Both the position numbers and the translations under genes were made by a program. A DNA stretch of 64,000 nucleotides from Pycnopodia helianthoides (Eukaryota > Echinodermata > Asteroidea > Forcipulatida > Asteriidae). The notes beneath the pieces were generated by a model that was given only the letters and a program-made list of their open reading frames with translations, was not told where the DNA came from and made no database searches. The DNA lies in contig CM063262.1 in the NCBI GenBank assembly GCA_032158295.1, forward strand, positions 5,365,394 to 5,429,393, in the 5' to 3' direction. Below are positions 13,001-25,000 of this stretch, one piece after another. The number at the start of each line of letters is the position of its first letter. Position 1 is the first letter of the stretch.

Positions 13001-16000
13001 ATTGTGGTCACGTTTTTCTATCTTTTTCATCTGACAGGTTCTTACTGTGATCAAGATGAGGCTATAGCAGAGGGGCAGAGCGGAGTTGGAGCGCCCTCGC
13101 ATGGCGTGGTCACTCCGAAAGAATGCCCTGCAGGTAAAACAATTCGTTCTATTTAAAAGTTAAATTTGCAGCAAACATTTATTTTTTCGTTACCCCAGTG
13201 CAAAAATGTTATATCTCGATTTTGCCCAAAATGTTGAATCTCAATTTTGCAAAAACGTTGTATCTTGCACGAAAATGCTCCATGCAAAAACTATGTATCT
13301 CAGCGCTTTCTTGTTTGGTGTGTACGTCCGGGTCTTTTCAGGCAAGATTCACTGGTTTGACAAATTCAAACTCGCGCGTAATATAAGTGTTATTTTAGGA
13401 GATATATCGTTTTTTGCAATGACAACAATTTTTCATAATGCATATTGACTCTTTGACTGGTCTTTAATACAGGTTACTACTGCCCCGAAGGCACACAGAC
13501 CTCCCAGCAGAATCCATGCCACAGTGGCAAGTCCATTGGTCATAATTTCCACAATTTGACTCTTTGACTGGTCTTTAATACAGGTTACTACTGCCCCGAA
13601 GGCACACAGACCAGCCTGCAGAATCCATGCCACAGTGGCAAGTCCATTGGTCATAACTTCCGCAATTTGACTCTTTGACTGGTCTTTAATACAGGTTACT
13701 ACTGCCCGAAGGCACACAGACCTCCCAGCAGAATCCATGCCACAGTGGCAAGTCCATTGGTCATAACTTCCGCATATTGACTCTTTGACTGGTCTTTAAC
13801 ACAGGTTACTACTGCCCCGAAGGCACACAGACCTCCCAGCAGAATCCATGCCACAGTGGCAAGTCCATTGGTCATAATTGATGCATATTGACTCTTTGAC
13901 TGGTCTTTAATACAGGTTACTACTGCCCGAAGGCACACAGACCTCCCAGCAGAATCCATGCCACAGTGGCAAGTCCATTGGTCATAACTTCCGCAATTGG
14001 ACTCTGACTGGTCTTTAATACAGGTTACTACTGCCCCGAAGGCACACAGACCAGCCCAGCAGAATCCATGCCACAGTGACAAGTCCATTGGTCATAACTT
14101 ATGCATATTGACTCTTTGACTGGTCTTTAATACAGGTTACTACTGCCCCGAAGGCACACAGACCTCCCAGCAGAATCCATGCCACAGTGACAAGTCCATT
14201 AGTCATAACTTCTGCAATTTGACTCTTTGACTGGTCTTTATTACAGGTTACTACTGCCCGAAGGCACACAGACCTCCCAGCAGAATCCATGCCACAGTGA
14301 CAAGTCCATTAGTCATAACTTATGCATATTGACTCTTTGACTGGTCTTTACCACAGGTTACTACTGCCCCGAAGGCACACAGACCAGCCCAGCAGAATCC
14401 ATGCCACAGTGACAAGTCCATTGGTCATAACTTATGCATATTGACTCTTTGACTGGTCTTTAATACAGGTTACTACTGCCCCGAAGGCACACAGACCTCC
14501 CAGCAGAATCCATGCCACAGTGACAAGTCCATTAGTCATAACTTCTGCAATTTGACTCTTTGACTGGTCTTTATTACAGGTTACTACTGCCCCGAAGGCA
14601 CACAGACCTCCCAGCAGAATCCATGCCACAGTGACAAGTCCATTAGTCATAACTTATGCATATTGACTCTTTGACTGGTCTTTACCACAGGTTACTACTG
14701 CCCCGAAGGCACACAGACCAGCCCAGCAGAATCCATGCCACAGTGACAAGTCCATTGGTCATAACTTATGCATATTGACTCTTTGACTGGTCTTTACCAC
14801 AGGTTACTACTGCCCGAAGGCACACAGACAGCCCAGGAGAATCCATGCCCAGTTGGTACCTTCAGTAATATCACAAGCCTGGAGAACGTCACCCAGTGTC
14901 GACTCTGCACAGAAGGTACTTGGTTTCAGCTTGTTACATTTTTTTTTGTGTTTAGTATTCCACCAAACCAAGCCTGCTTGGAGCCAGATAGAAAATAATT
15001 TTCGGGCCAGGTATGAAGTTCTTCTTTTATAAAGAATCCGTAGGTTTGGGAGATAGGTGGCTTTCTCCGACCAGAAAAGTTTTCGGCAAAAGATACTACA
15101 CTTTTTGATACGTTGGTTTTTAAGCATGTAGGAAACGTTTGTTAGTAAAGTATTGTGCATTGCATTTATTGCATTGCATCGTCGTGGCCGAACAGTCAAG
15201 TGCACTGGACTCAAGTTCTGGTGTTATCAAGTGTAGGATTGGCCAATGAGCAACCTTCTCTTGACCTCTAACCCTACACTAATGACGTCATGTGCATAGG
15301 TTAATAAGGGGGAACCAAGACCCGTAAAAGCAACTTATTAGGAATTTCATCCAATCTCATCCTGGTGTTGTCAGCAGCAGAGTGTGGGTTCGAATCCTGG
15401 TCATGACACTTGTGCCCTTGAGCAAGGCCCTTAACCATAAATGCTTCGTAAAAAACGGTAGTGCATTTATTAGGAATTTCCACATTCATCCAATCTCATC
15501 CTTAATCACATTTATCCACCGTAGGGTATTACTGTGAGGCGACTAACCAGATCGCCCCCACGGCCCAGTGCGCCGAAGGGTACTACTGCGTCTTGGGGGC
15601 CGTCACCAGCACCCCCGAGCCCGCCAACGAGACAGGCGGTCCCTGCCCGGCGGGGACCTACTGCGAGTCTGGCTACGCGTGGTACGAGTACTGCCCCAAG
15701 GGAACGTTTGGACCGGTGGCTAAGTTGACGAAGATCGGCGACTGTGTGGACTGTCTGCTCGGAGAGTACTGCTCGGAAGTGGGTTTGACGGAGCCGAACG
15801 GAGGATGCGCTCCGGGTGAGGACTCTCTTTTAAAAACTATCTTGGATGAAACAAATTTCAGATTTGTTATCAGACGTTTTTATGTCTACCTTCTGAAAAA
15901 AAAAAGTGGCTGTTATTTTCTCTTTATATGAAGAAATCATGTTCTTTGATCTACTTACTTCTCTAGTGTGTGGCGTGTCGTGGCCGAGCGGTCTAGTTCA

Positions 16001-19000
16001 CCGGACCCATGCTCTGGTGTTGTCAGCAGCAGAGTGTGGGTTCGAATCCCGGTCAAGACACTGTGCCCTTGAGCAAGGCGCTTGTCCATAATTGCTTCGT
16101 AAAAAAACGGGAAGGTAGTGCATTCTGCTCTACCAGCCAGGCCCCTAGTGGATGATACCCATGCTACACCTTACGGACTGTGAAGGGGGTAAGCCCTGTT
16201 TCAGCCCCAGGAGTAGTGGCAACGTGCCCCTGGTGAGCGTTGATTTGGGTCTACAGCCAAATCAGTAAGGTAGCCTCACCTTGAATGTCACCATTTCAAC
16301 ATGCCTTCTTAACATTGGAGCATGGTCTCAGTCTTTTAGTCGGTGATGGCTCTTAATCTGAACTATTTTTTATTGAGGATAAATATTTAACTTCTGTAAA
16401 TATAGGACGCTATTCTTTGATAGATAGCCTAATATTCTCTCCTCTCCTCCTCCTCCAGGCTATTTCTGCACAGGAGCGGCCGAGAAGCCCAACCCGATCG
16501 GGGAGGCTACGGTGACGTCTGTCCGGTCGGTCACTACTGTCCGTCCAACACCTCGGACCCGTACCCGTGCCCGGCCGGGAGCTACCAGCCGGAGCAGAGG
16601 ATGACCAACGACAGCGCCTGCCTACCCTGTGAACCCGGAATGTACTGTAATGCGACAGGAGCTGAGAATATGGCAGGTAGGACTATACGGGGGATAGGGG
16701 TTGTCCAGGCCAAGTCTCGTATCATTTTTTAATCTAGTTTTTGTAATAGCAATTTTTTTATGTGCTTTTAGCTTATATATTTTTCTGTAAATTTTGGGGT
16801 CATTCCCTCTTATACTGTTATATAGAGAAGTATTTTTTTTTTGATGTATTTTTGTACTGAAATGTTAAAATTTTATATATTGTAATTTTAACTTAATGAT
16901 GTAAAGGCCAAAATTAATTTCCTGAATTGAATTGAATTGAATGTCAAGAAAAGGGGTTCACCCCAATGGTTCTGGTTCAAAGTGAACAGCTTTGTTTGAG
17001 TTTACGGGTTTCATGGAACTTCCTTCCACACAAAGTTTTATTTATAGCTAATTTCTTCTCTTATTATTACATGTATTGTTATATTTTTTCTACTCTACTT
17101 GTTTTACAACCAGATGTGGGGCGGCAGGTCTACGGGCCGCAGTAGTTACTTTGCTTTTGTTTCTCCAAGCCCATCTGGAAGTATTTTTGTATTGTTGTGT
17201 TGGCTGAATAAATAATAATAAAAATAATAATAATTCTCCATTGTTCCTTTGACCTACAGATGAATGTGACCCAGGTTACTACTGCGTCGGCGGAGCTTCT
17301 TCCTCGCCCCGGTAGACGGCGTGACCGGTGACATCTGCCCGCCGGGCTCGTTCTGTGTGGCCGGATCGTCATACCATGAGTTCTGTGCCAAGGGACGTAC
17401 GTCAACTTCTCCATGGCAGACGCATGCGAAGACTGTCCTATAGGTAAATATCGGACGCTATCTTTTTGAAATCGGCGTGGTGTGGCCGAGTGGTCTAGCA
17501 CTTCGGACTCGAGTTCTGACGGCCTAGTCAATCGGAGTGTGGGTTCTAATCCCGGTCAAGACACTTGTGTCCTTGAGCAAGACGCTTAACCATTAAATTG
17601 CCTCCTTGGGGCTAGTAAAATGCACAGTTTTACTAGCCAGGTGGGCTACTTTACAAAAAAAATGAAAGCAAAGGCCTGAATGGCTGGTCCACGTACTGAC
17701 AATGTTCCAAAGAGTTGGCGGGTTAAAGTATAGGGTATGACCAGGGCCCAATTTCATTAGAGCTGCTTAAGCAAAAAATGTTGCTGAACAATTTTTCTGC
17801 TAACCAGAAATCAGCAGAATACCAGTCACAAATTGTACAAGTGACATGGTTGTTTGGCCGGTGACCTTATTCTGTTAAGCATATTTTGTTGTGCTTAGCT
17901 GCTTTTTGTGCTTAAGCAGCTTATGAAATTGGGCCCAGACTTGTGAAACTTTTCAGGTGATTCACTGAATTGAATTTTCGTTCCCAGGGCACTACTGCAT
18001 CCATCGTGACCGCGCCGACCCCTGCCCGCCCGGCTACTTCTGCCCCCACAAGACGGGGCCGATCTGCGACTGTGTCCGGCAGGGACGTACAACCCCGACT
18101 ACGGGATCTACAGCGAGGGCCAGTGCACGCAGTGTGACCCCGGGAAGTTCTGTCGCTACCCCGGGATGGACAACTACACTGGGAACTGTGCGGCTGGTTA
18201 CTACTGCCAAATAGGTGAGTATTTGAATCAGGAAATACTGCAGCTTTTTTTTTAAGTTTGCAGACTGCTTCAGCAAAATAAGGCTGTATCCGAATTGGTG
18301 GCTACGGCTATGGCTACCGGCTGTTCTAAGGATGTTGCTAAGGACGTACTATAATTCAACACATGATGACTGACGCAAAACTCGAGCTGCAGCCGTAGCT
18401 GTAGCCATAGCTGTAGCCGCCAATTTGGACACGGTCTTAGAAATGCAGGCCTGAATGGTGTTTGCCCCTTAACTGTATATCAATTATGACATGTGTGGGA
18501 TTTTGAAGTTTTTTTTCTCCTGATTTTCAGGATTTTCTCAAAATCCCCTTGAGACTTGAGAGGATTAAAGCAGTCACCCAAAGGGAAGCCCCGGCTTCTA
18601 GAAGATGCCTCCATACTTGTTTAATTTTCTGCCTTGTAAAAAAAAAGCATTCCAGTTCTATTATTCAATTTTGGGTGTTATGTATTGTTTAGAAATGTTC
18701 ATGAAGTATGCAAAGTATTTAGACTGAATTGAGTTAAAAAAGAAACAGTCCACTCTGAGTGCAAATTTTGTATTTCTTCTGGTGATGCACAGAGTCTGTA
18801 AACCTCCTGACTTGTAACATCTAAGAGGTTCCGGGTCTAGAATAAGTCAGGAACCCAGACCCGCAAGCCAATTTTACAGGAATGGTTTCGCATTCGTCAA
18901 TTTCTCATCCATGTTTTTCATTTTTTTTTTCTTGTTGTATTTCCACTTCTCCAGGTGTGAACACGGACAAGCCGTCGGGTAACCACACGGCCTCGGCGGT

Positions 19001-22000
19001 GTATGCCCCATCGGGTCCTTCTGTCCCGAGGGGGCATCCGTCCCGCTGGGGTGTCCCGCCGGATACTACGCCAACGTGGAGCAGCAGTCAGAGTGTACAG
19101 AATGTAAGGAGGGCTTCTACTGCCCGGAGAACGCCACGGCGTACGAGGATAGCGTCTGCCCATCGGGTGAGTAGGTCTCCCATGGTAAAGAGGAGTAGGG
19201 AATAGATTTCCTTTCTTCTGCAACGCCACAGCTGCAAGTTGGCAAAAAGGTTTTTTTTTCATTATTAGTTTTACCTCTAAGATGCCCGCGGGATTCAGTT
19301 TAACTCGAGTCAACATTTATTTCATACAACTCTTCTCAAAATATAACATATATAACATGTATACAGAATAATATTAATAATATAATAGATAAGCGAAATA
19401 ATAAGCACAGAAGATCGGGGAAAGAGTTGATCTATGTATACCAAAAAAAAGAGTAGGAGGCTGTCATATGCATAAGGATTAGTTTACACTTTTTAAGAAT
19501 TTTTTTAAACTTAACCCTTCGAGTGCTGACAACGTTCTGAAATGTCAAACTGAGTATCCATCCACAAGCCGCCAGAACCCATACATTCTACTACTCGACC
19601 AAAAAAAAATATATATTGCCCTCTGGATAAAGAAATGCCAAAACACGACCGGCACGGAACCCTTCGAGCGCCACCAACGTTCTGAAACGTCATACTGAAT
19701 CTAAATCCACAGGCCACCAACGTTCCCTTGCGTTCTACTACTCGACATCAAAAAATATATATTACTTTTTTTTCAAATGGCTGGCCTGTGGATACAGAAT
19801 TTATAAAAACGAGGCTGGCACTGTAAGGGTTAAGAACAGTGCAGTTGGTTGGCTCAAAGTTAAGAGAGTAAAAAAATTGTCTCGTCTGGCAAGGCTCTTC
19901 AGACTTAAGTATCACTTTTTTAGTTTTCTCCTCATCAAAGGCCATGTATCACACACATTTGATTAATTATTTGTGTGTTTTTGTTTTCGTGTTTTATCTG
20001 CAGGTTACTACTGTCCACCCGGGACACGATGGGCGTACGAGTTCCCGTGTGCCAAGGGGAGTTACAACCCAGTCAACGGCAGCGACGGGCCAGAGGATTG
20101 TCTGTCATGCCCTCGAGAGCAGTACTGTGAATGTAAGTTCAATAGACCGATTCATTAAGATTGGCTGATTTTTTTGACCAATCAGGCCCTCAAATTAATC
20201 CCAGCAACTCGAGGCATGTACTGTGGGTCTGGCTTAATACTTCTACTGCTGTTTCCAGTGTTGCCCTTTATAAAACGTACATTTTCCTGATACAAATGTT
20301 CAAAACTTGTTACTAGGGCTTGATTTTACTGTCACCTGTCCTTCATGCCCTTACCTTTCCTCAAGGATGTCAAGGTCTGAAATGATTAAACTTTCTTTCC
20401 CTTTTTTTTGTAAATTCAGATGACGGTATGGATACAACAAGTGGTCCTTGCAGTGAGGGATGGTACTGCACCGGCGGATCGTACATGAAGGAGCCGCTGC
20501 CGACAGCAAATGCCACCGAGCTGTCTGAGTGTACATGCCCCTCAGCTAATTACACGGTAAAGATTAAAACAGACATGAAACGGCCGCTACTAGTGTTCGA
20601 AATATTTCTCGACTGGTGTTTTGTATTTTGAGAGCGAACATAAAACGGCCACAGTTCATGTTGATTGTGTCTGAAGGATTGGAATCTTTTATGAACTATT
20701 TAGTGAGCTCTCAGGTTGGATGCTTATCATTTGCTTTATTGTTACCAATCCTGTATTTTTGTCGTAAGCTTTGTCTTAAAAATTGCTTTTGAACTGGGAA
20801 ATGGAATAATTGATTAAAGTTATGCACAAGTGTATACTAGGAGGGTTTCCCCCATGCACAAGCTATCGGCCCTTTGCGGATTGCGTGCGGTTTGCATGCG
20901 GATGCGTGTGGATTGCAAGCGGATTGCTGCGGATTGCGTGTGGATTGCAAGCGGATTGCCTGCGGATTGCGTGTGGATTGCAGCGGATTGCCTGCGGATG
21001 CGTGTGATTGCAAGCGGATTGCGTGCGGATTGCGTGCGGGTTGCCTGCGGATTGCCTGCGGATTGCGTGTGGATTGCAAGCGATTGCCTGCGATTGCGTG
21101 TGGATTGCAAGCGGATTGCGTGCGGATTGCCTGCGGATTGCATGCAGATTGCCTGCGGATTGCATGCAGATTGCCTGCGGATTGCAAGCGGATTGCGTGC
21201 AGATACGCACAAATTTTTGCCGATACCCATTATTTTTTTATTTTTTGGATCATATTCACAAAAATCCTGAGGAGAACCCTGAATAGGAGCTTTGAAATAG
21301 AAAAGTAGCAAACAGCGCTGAGCTTGCATCTGGTTGCAATATTTGTATGGACCTCTCCTATGATGTATTGTAAGCACCCAGATTTAATTGACTTTCATTT
21401 AAAGGCGAAGTAAACCTTTGGTTTTTGGAACCGTTCGATTGTTTTAATCCTATATAAATGTAGATATATACAATACAACTAACCTGTGAAAATATAATTT
21501 CAAAAGGTGGTAGCATTTTTGAGATCTTGCTAAAAATCCGGAGCGTTTCTGACAGAAACGCTTCTCAGATTCAAATTTTTTTTTCTGATAAAAAACTGAT
21601 ATATTTTTCCGCAACCACATTACTCCGAAGTAAAATGATTCTCAAAATGCTTTATACTATCAAAAGTTGCTGTACTTCTATACCAAGTAAGTTTTTATTG
21701 CCATTCATTTTGAGAGTGATTACCAAACGTGTACCTTCCCTTTAAAAGTCGCAATGTAAACAGGTGAGCAACAAAACTGACTGTAAATGCGGCGTTTCTT
21801 TTTCATGAGCATTTATCTCGGTCTTCTTTCCAACCCAACTCTCTCAGGTGGTCAGTGCTGGCCCGGTACCTACTGCCCTCTGGGTACAGGTTACCCAGAG
21901 CCCTGTACTGAAGGGATGTACTGTAGAGAATGGGGACTCAGCCAGCCCAACGGTGACTGTAACGCAGGTAAGGTACAAAACCCTTCATGTATGATACAGG

Positions 22001-25000
22001 CCTGGAATTTCATCTTGGAGAGGGCAGGGTTGATTTTTTTTTGGGGGGGGGAAAGGGGCACCTAGACCAAAGACCAGGGCCAAGACCAGGGCAACAGAGG
22101 CCATGGGCTCTGTGTAGCATTCTCCCTTTATAATGGTCCGCTGGCCAAATAAATGTCAGTTAAAACACCTGAGGACCAGTCAAAATTCTCTCCAAGTGGT
22201 CCTAGTTCAGCATTCGGGGTGGAGTGGAGCAGAGCAATTATGATAAAATGCCTCAAGGACACAATTGTCGCGAATGACCAGGCCAGGAATCGACTCCCAC
22301 ATTCTGTAAATTACAGACCTTGAGTCCACACCCCTAGACTGCTCAGCCACGACAACCCACTAGGTCTTTGTCAAGGCCATTCCCCCCCCCTCTCCCCCAG
22401 TAATTTATTGATCTATCTTAATGTGATGTAATGCCTGTGGATTTTTTTTCACATAACTCGGGTAAGAACTGAGTGCTTTACAGTGCTTTACACACACAAC
22501 GGGTAAAAACCAAATAATATTCTTTATCCCCGGTGCAAATTTAACATCTATTAATATGAATGAAATATGACCTTTTGTACATTTTTGCTTTTGTTCAGGT
22601 TACTACTGCGATGGCGGCATAGACAGACCGGACCCACCCCATCGACTGTGCCCTACGGGGGCTTACTGTGAAGAAGGATTCAGCACCTTCATGCCCTGCC
22701 CTGCTGGAACGTTCTCAAACACCACAGGTATGGCACGACTTGGGTTCACACCGGCACATAATAACCAAGAACCGTTTGAATTTCAAGTACTTACCCCTTG
22801 CGCACCCGCGGGAACGCACCCATGCAAAATGGACGTTCACCATGTTGTTGCGTCGGTGCAAAAAACGTCATATCTTGATTTTTCAAAAAACTTTGTATCT
22901 CGCACAAAAATGCTCTCTGCAAAAACATTGTATCTCGGCGCGTACTTGTTTGGTGTGTACATCCTATTTTAAAGCAAGATACAACGTTTTGACAATTTCA
23001 AACCCGCGCATAGCGTAAGTGCTGTTTTGGGAGATACAACAGTTTTTGTACTGACACAACTATTGCTGACATTTTGGGCAGTCGACTCCCGTAATGGCGT
23101 AAATGGGGGATGCGCAATATGCGGAGGTGCGTTCCGCGTTGTTAAAATTCGTTAAAAATTTAAGAAAGAAAGAATATAAAGTAGTTTACAAAGAGGAATT
23201 GTTTAATGTGGAATACTGCTATGTACTTCACTTCTACGTTTGAAGTCCAAACTGTCTAAATTGTTACAAAAACAAGATTGTAAAGAAATTAAAGAAAAAG
23301 TCGGTTGAATATACTGTTAATTCGTTCTGGCAGGCAATATCAATGTGACCTACTGCCTGTCCTGTACCCCCGGTCAATACTGCGCCGGGACGGGGAACAT
23401 CGCCCCGACGGCCGACTGCGATCCGGGGTACTACTGCCCCGGCGGTCAGGACACGGCGACGCCACTGGAGTACAACTGCACCGTGGGCCACTTCTGCGCC
23501 GGCGGCAACCCGGCGCCGGAGCCGTGTGTCTCCGGAAAATACCAGGACAAAGAGGGATCATTCGAGTGCAAGCCCTGCCCCAGGGAATAGTAAGTAGTCA
23601 TGACCAGTGTGAACCAGTTCCAGCCGGTTCAGGCTGGTTTCATGGTACAATTTCATCCAACTGCTGTATGAGAATAATCAACTTTATGTGGTGATAGCAT
23701 TTCAAACTCTGCCCCAGAGAATAGTAAGTAGTCTTGACGAGTGTGAACCAGTTCTAGCCGGTTCAGGCCGGTTGGTTTCAGGGATACAATTTCATCCAAC
23801 TGCTGTATGAGAAGAATCCACTTTATGTGGTGATAGCATTTCAAACCCTGCCCCAGGGAATAGTAAGTAGTCTTGACGAGTGTGAACCAGTTCTAGCCGG
23901 TTCAGGCTGGTTGGTTTCAGGGATACAATTTCATCCAACTGCTGTATGAGAAGAATCCACTTTATGTGGTGATAGCATTTCAATTTGAAGTGATGTTTGA
24001 AGCTTTGCTTGGTGTGGAGACTTGAGAAGTAACTATAACTAGTAAACTTTCGGGTACAACCATTGTAGGGTGTCATGGCCGAGTGGTTTAGAGCATCGGA
24101 TTTCAAGTTCTGTTGGTCGAATCATCAGGGTGTGGGTTCGAATCCTGGTCATTGACACTTGTGTCATTGAGCAAGATGCTTTACTATAATTGCTTCTCTT
24201 CACCCAGGGGTATAAGTGGGTACCTGCGAGGGTAGAGGTTGATATTGTGTACAAAAAGCCTTCGGAGCGCCATGGCAGCTCAAGGCTGTATACTCCCCAG
24301 GGAGTTGAGAAAGATGAATACAGGAATGCTATTGGCTCAATGACCAGGGCACTGATGTAAAGCGCATTGATACGTTATTGTGAAATGCGCTACTATAAGA
24401 ACTAGTTATTATTTTTTATTTTTGTGTAAATCACTATTGGGAGAAGTGTTGGCTTATACTCTGGTCGTCTTCAAGAGAATGCTGATAAATCAAGTATGGC
24501 GGCTGATTTGATAAGCCGAGGCTTGTAGTAATTAGACCTGTGGACGGAGAGAAACAAGACAAACTGACAAACATAGGACGTACAGAAATGAACAAAACAA
24601 CTTCACAAACGCTAATAATTAACTAGAATGAAATGTAGCTCTTGACTTTTAATCCTGTGATATTTTGTGTCTCCGTCCGACAGCTACTGTGATGCAACAG
24701 AAGCTGCTCTATCATTCAGCGTGTCCAGCCACGGCGTGGTCGTACCAACGGAATGCCCAGCCGGCTCCTACTGTCCCGAGATGACGGAGGGCGCTCTTCA
24801 ATACCTGTGCCCAGAGGGATACTACAGTAATGTCACTCACCTCGAAAATGTCGGCCAGTGCCAGCCATGCCCCGGGGGGACGTACTGTGACGGCAAAGGT
24901 AAGTAAAAGTCCCAATCAGACGGAGTAACCGAATTCCAGGGCCCAATTTCATAGAGCTGCTTTAATAGCACAAAAAGTAGCTAAGCACAACAAAGTTATG

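Noticed and set aside
13433..14650. Antisense open frames of 63-129 codons repeating TNGLATVAWILLGGLCAFG-like peptides
   Set aside because: They are the reverse reading of the 111-bp acceptor array. The repeats explain both length and composition.
13473..14757. Twelve extra coding exons
   Set aside because: No donors, and where I read the frame through a copy it meets TGA after about 30 codons; they are exon fragments only.
15974..16060. Functional tRNA-Leu gene
   Set aside because: Acceptor stem and variable arm do not pair well, and the sequence is the head of the dispersed SINE-L.
20820..21377. Frames up to 185 codons on both strands rich in ADC/ACGL or NPQAIR
   Set aside because: Produced by the stop-free 11-bp array, and they recur in several frames at once.
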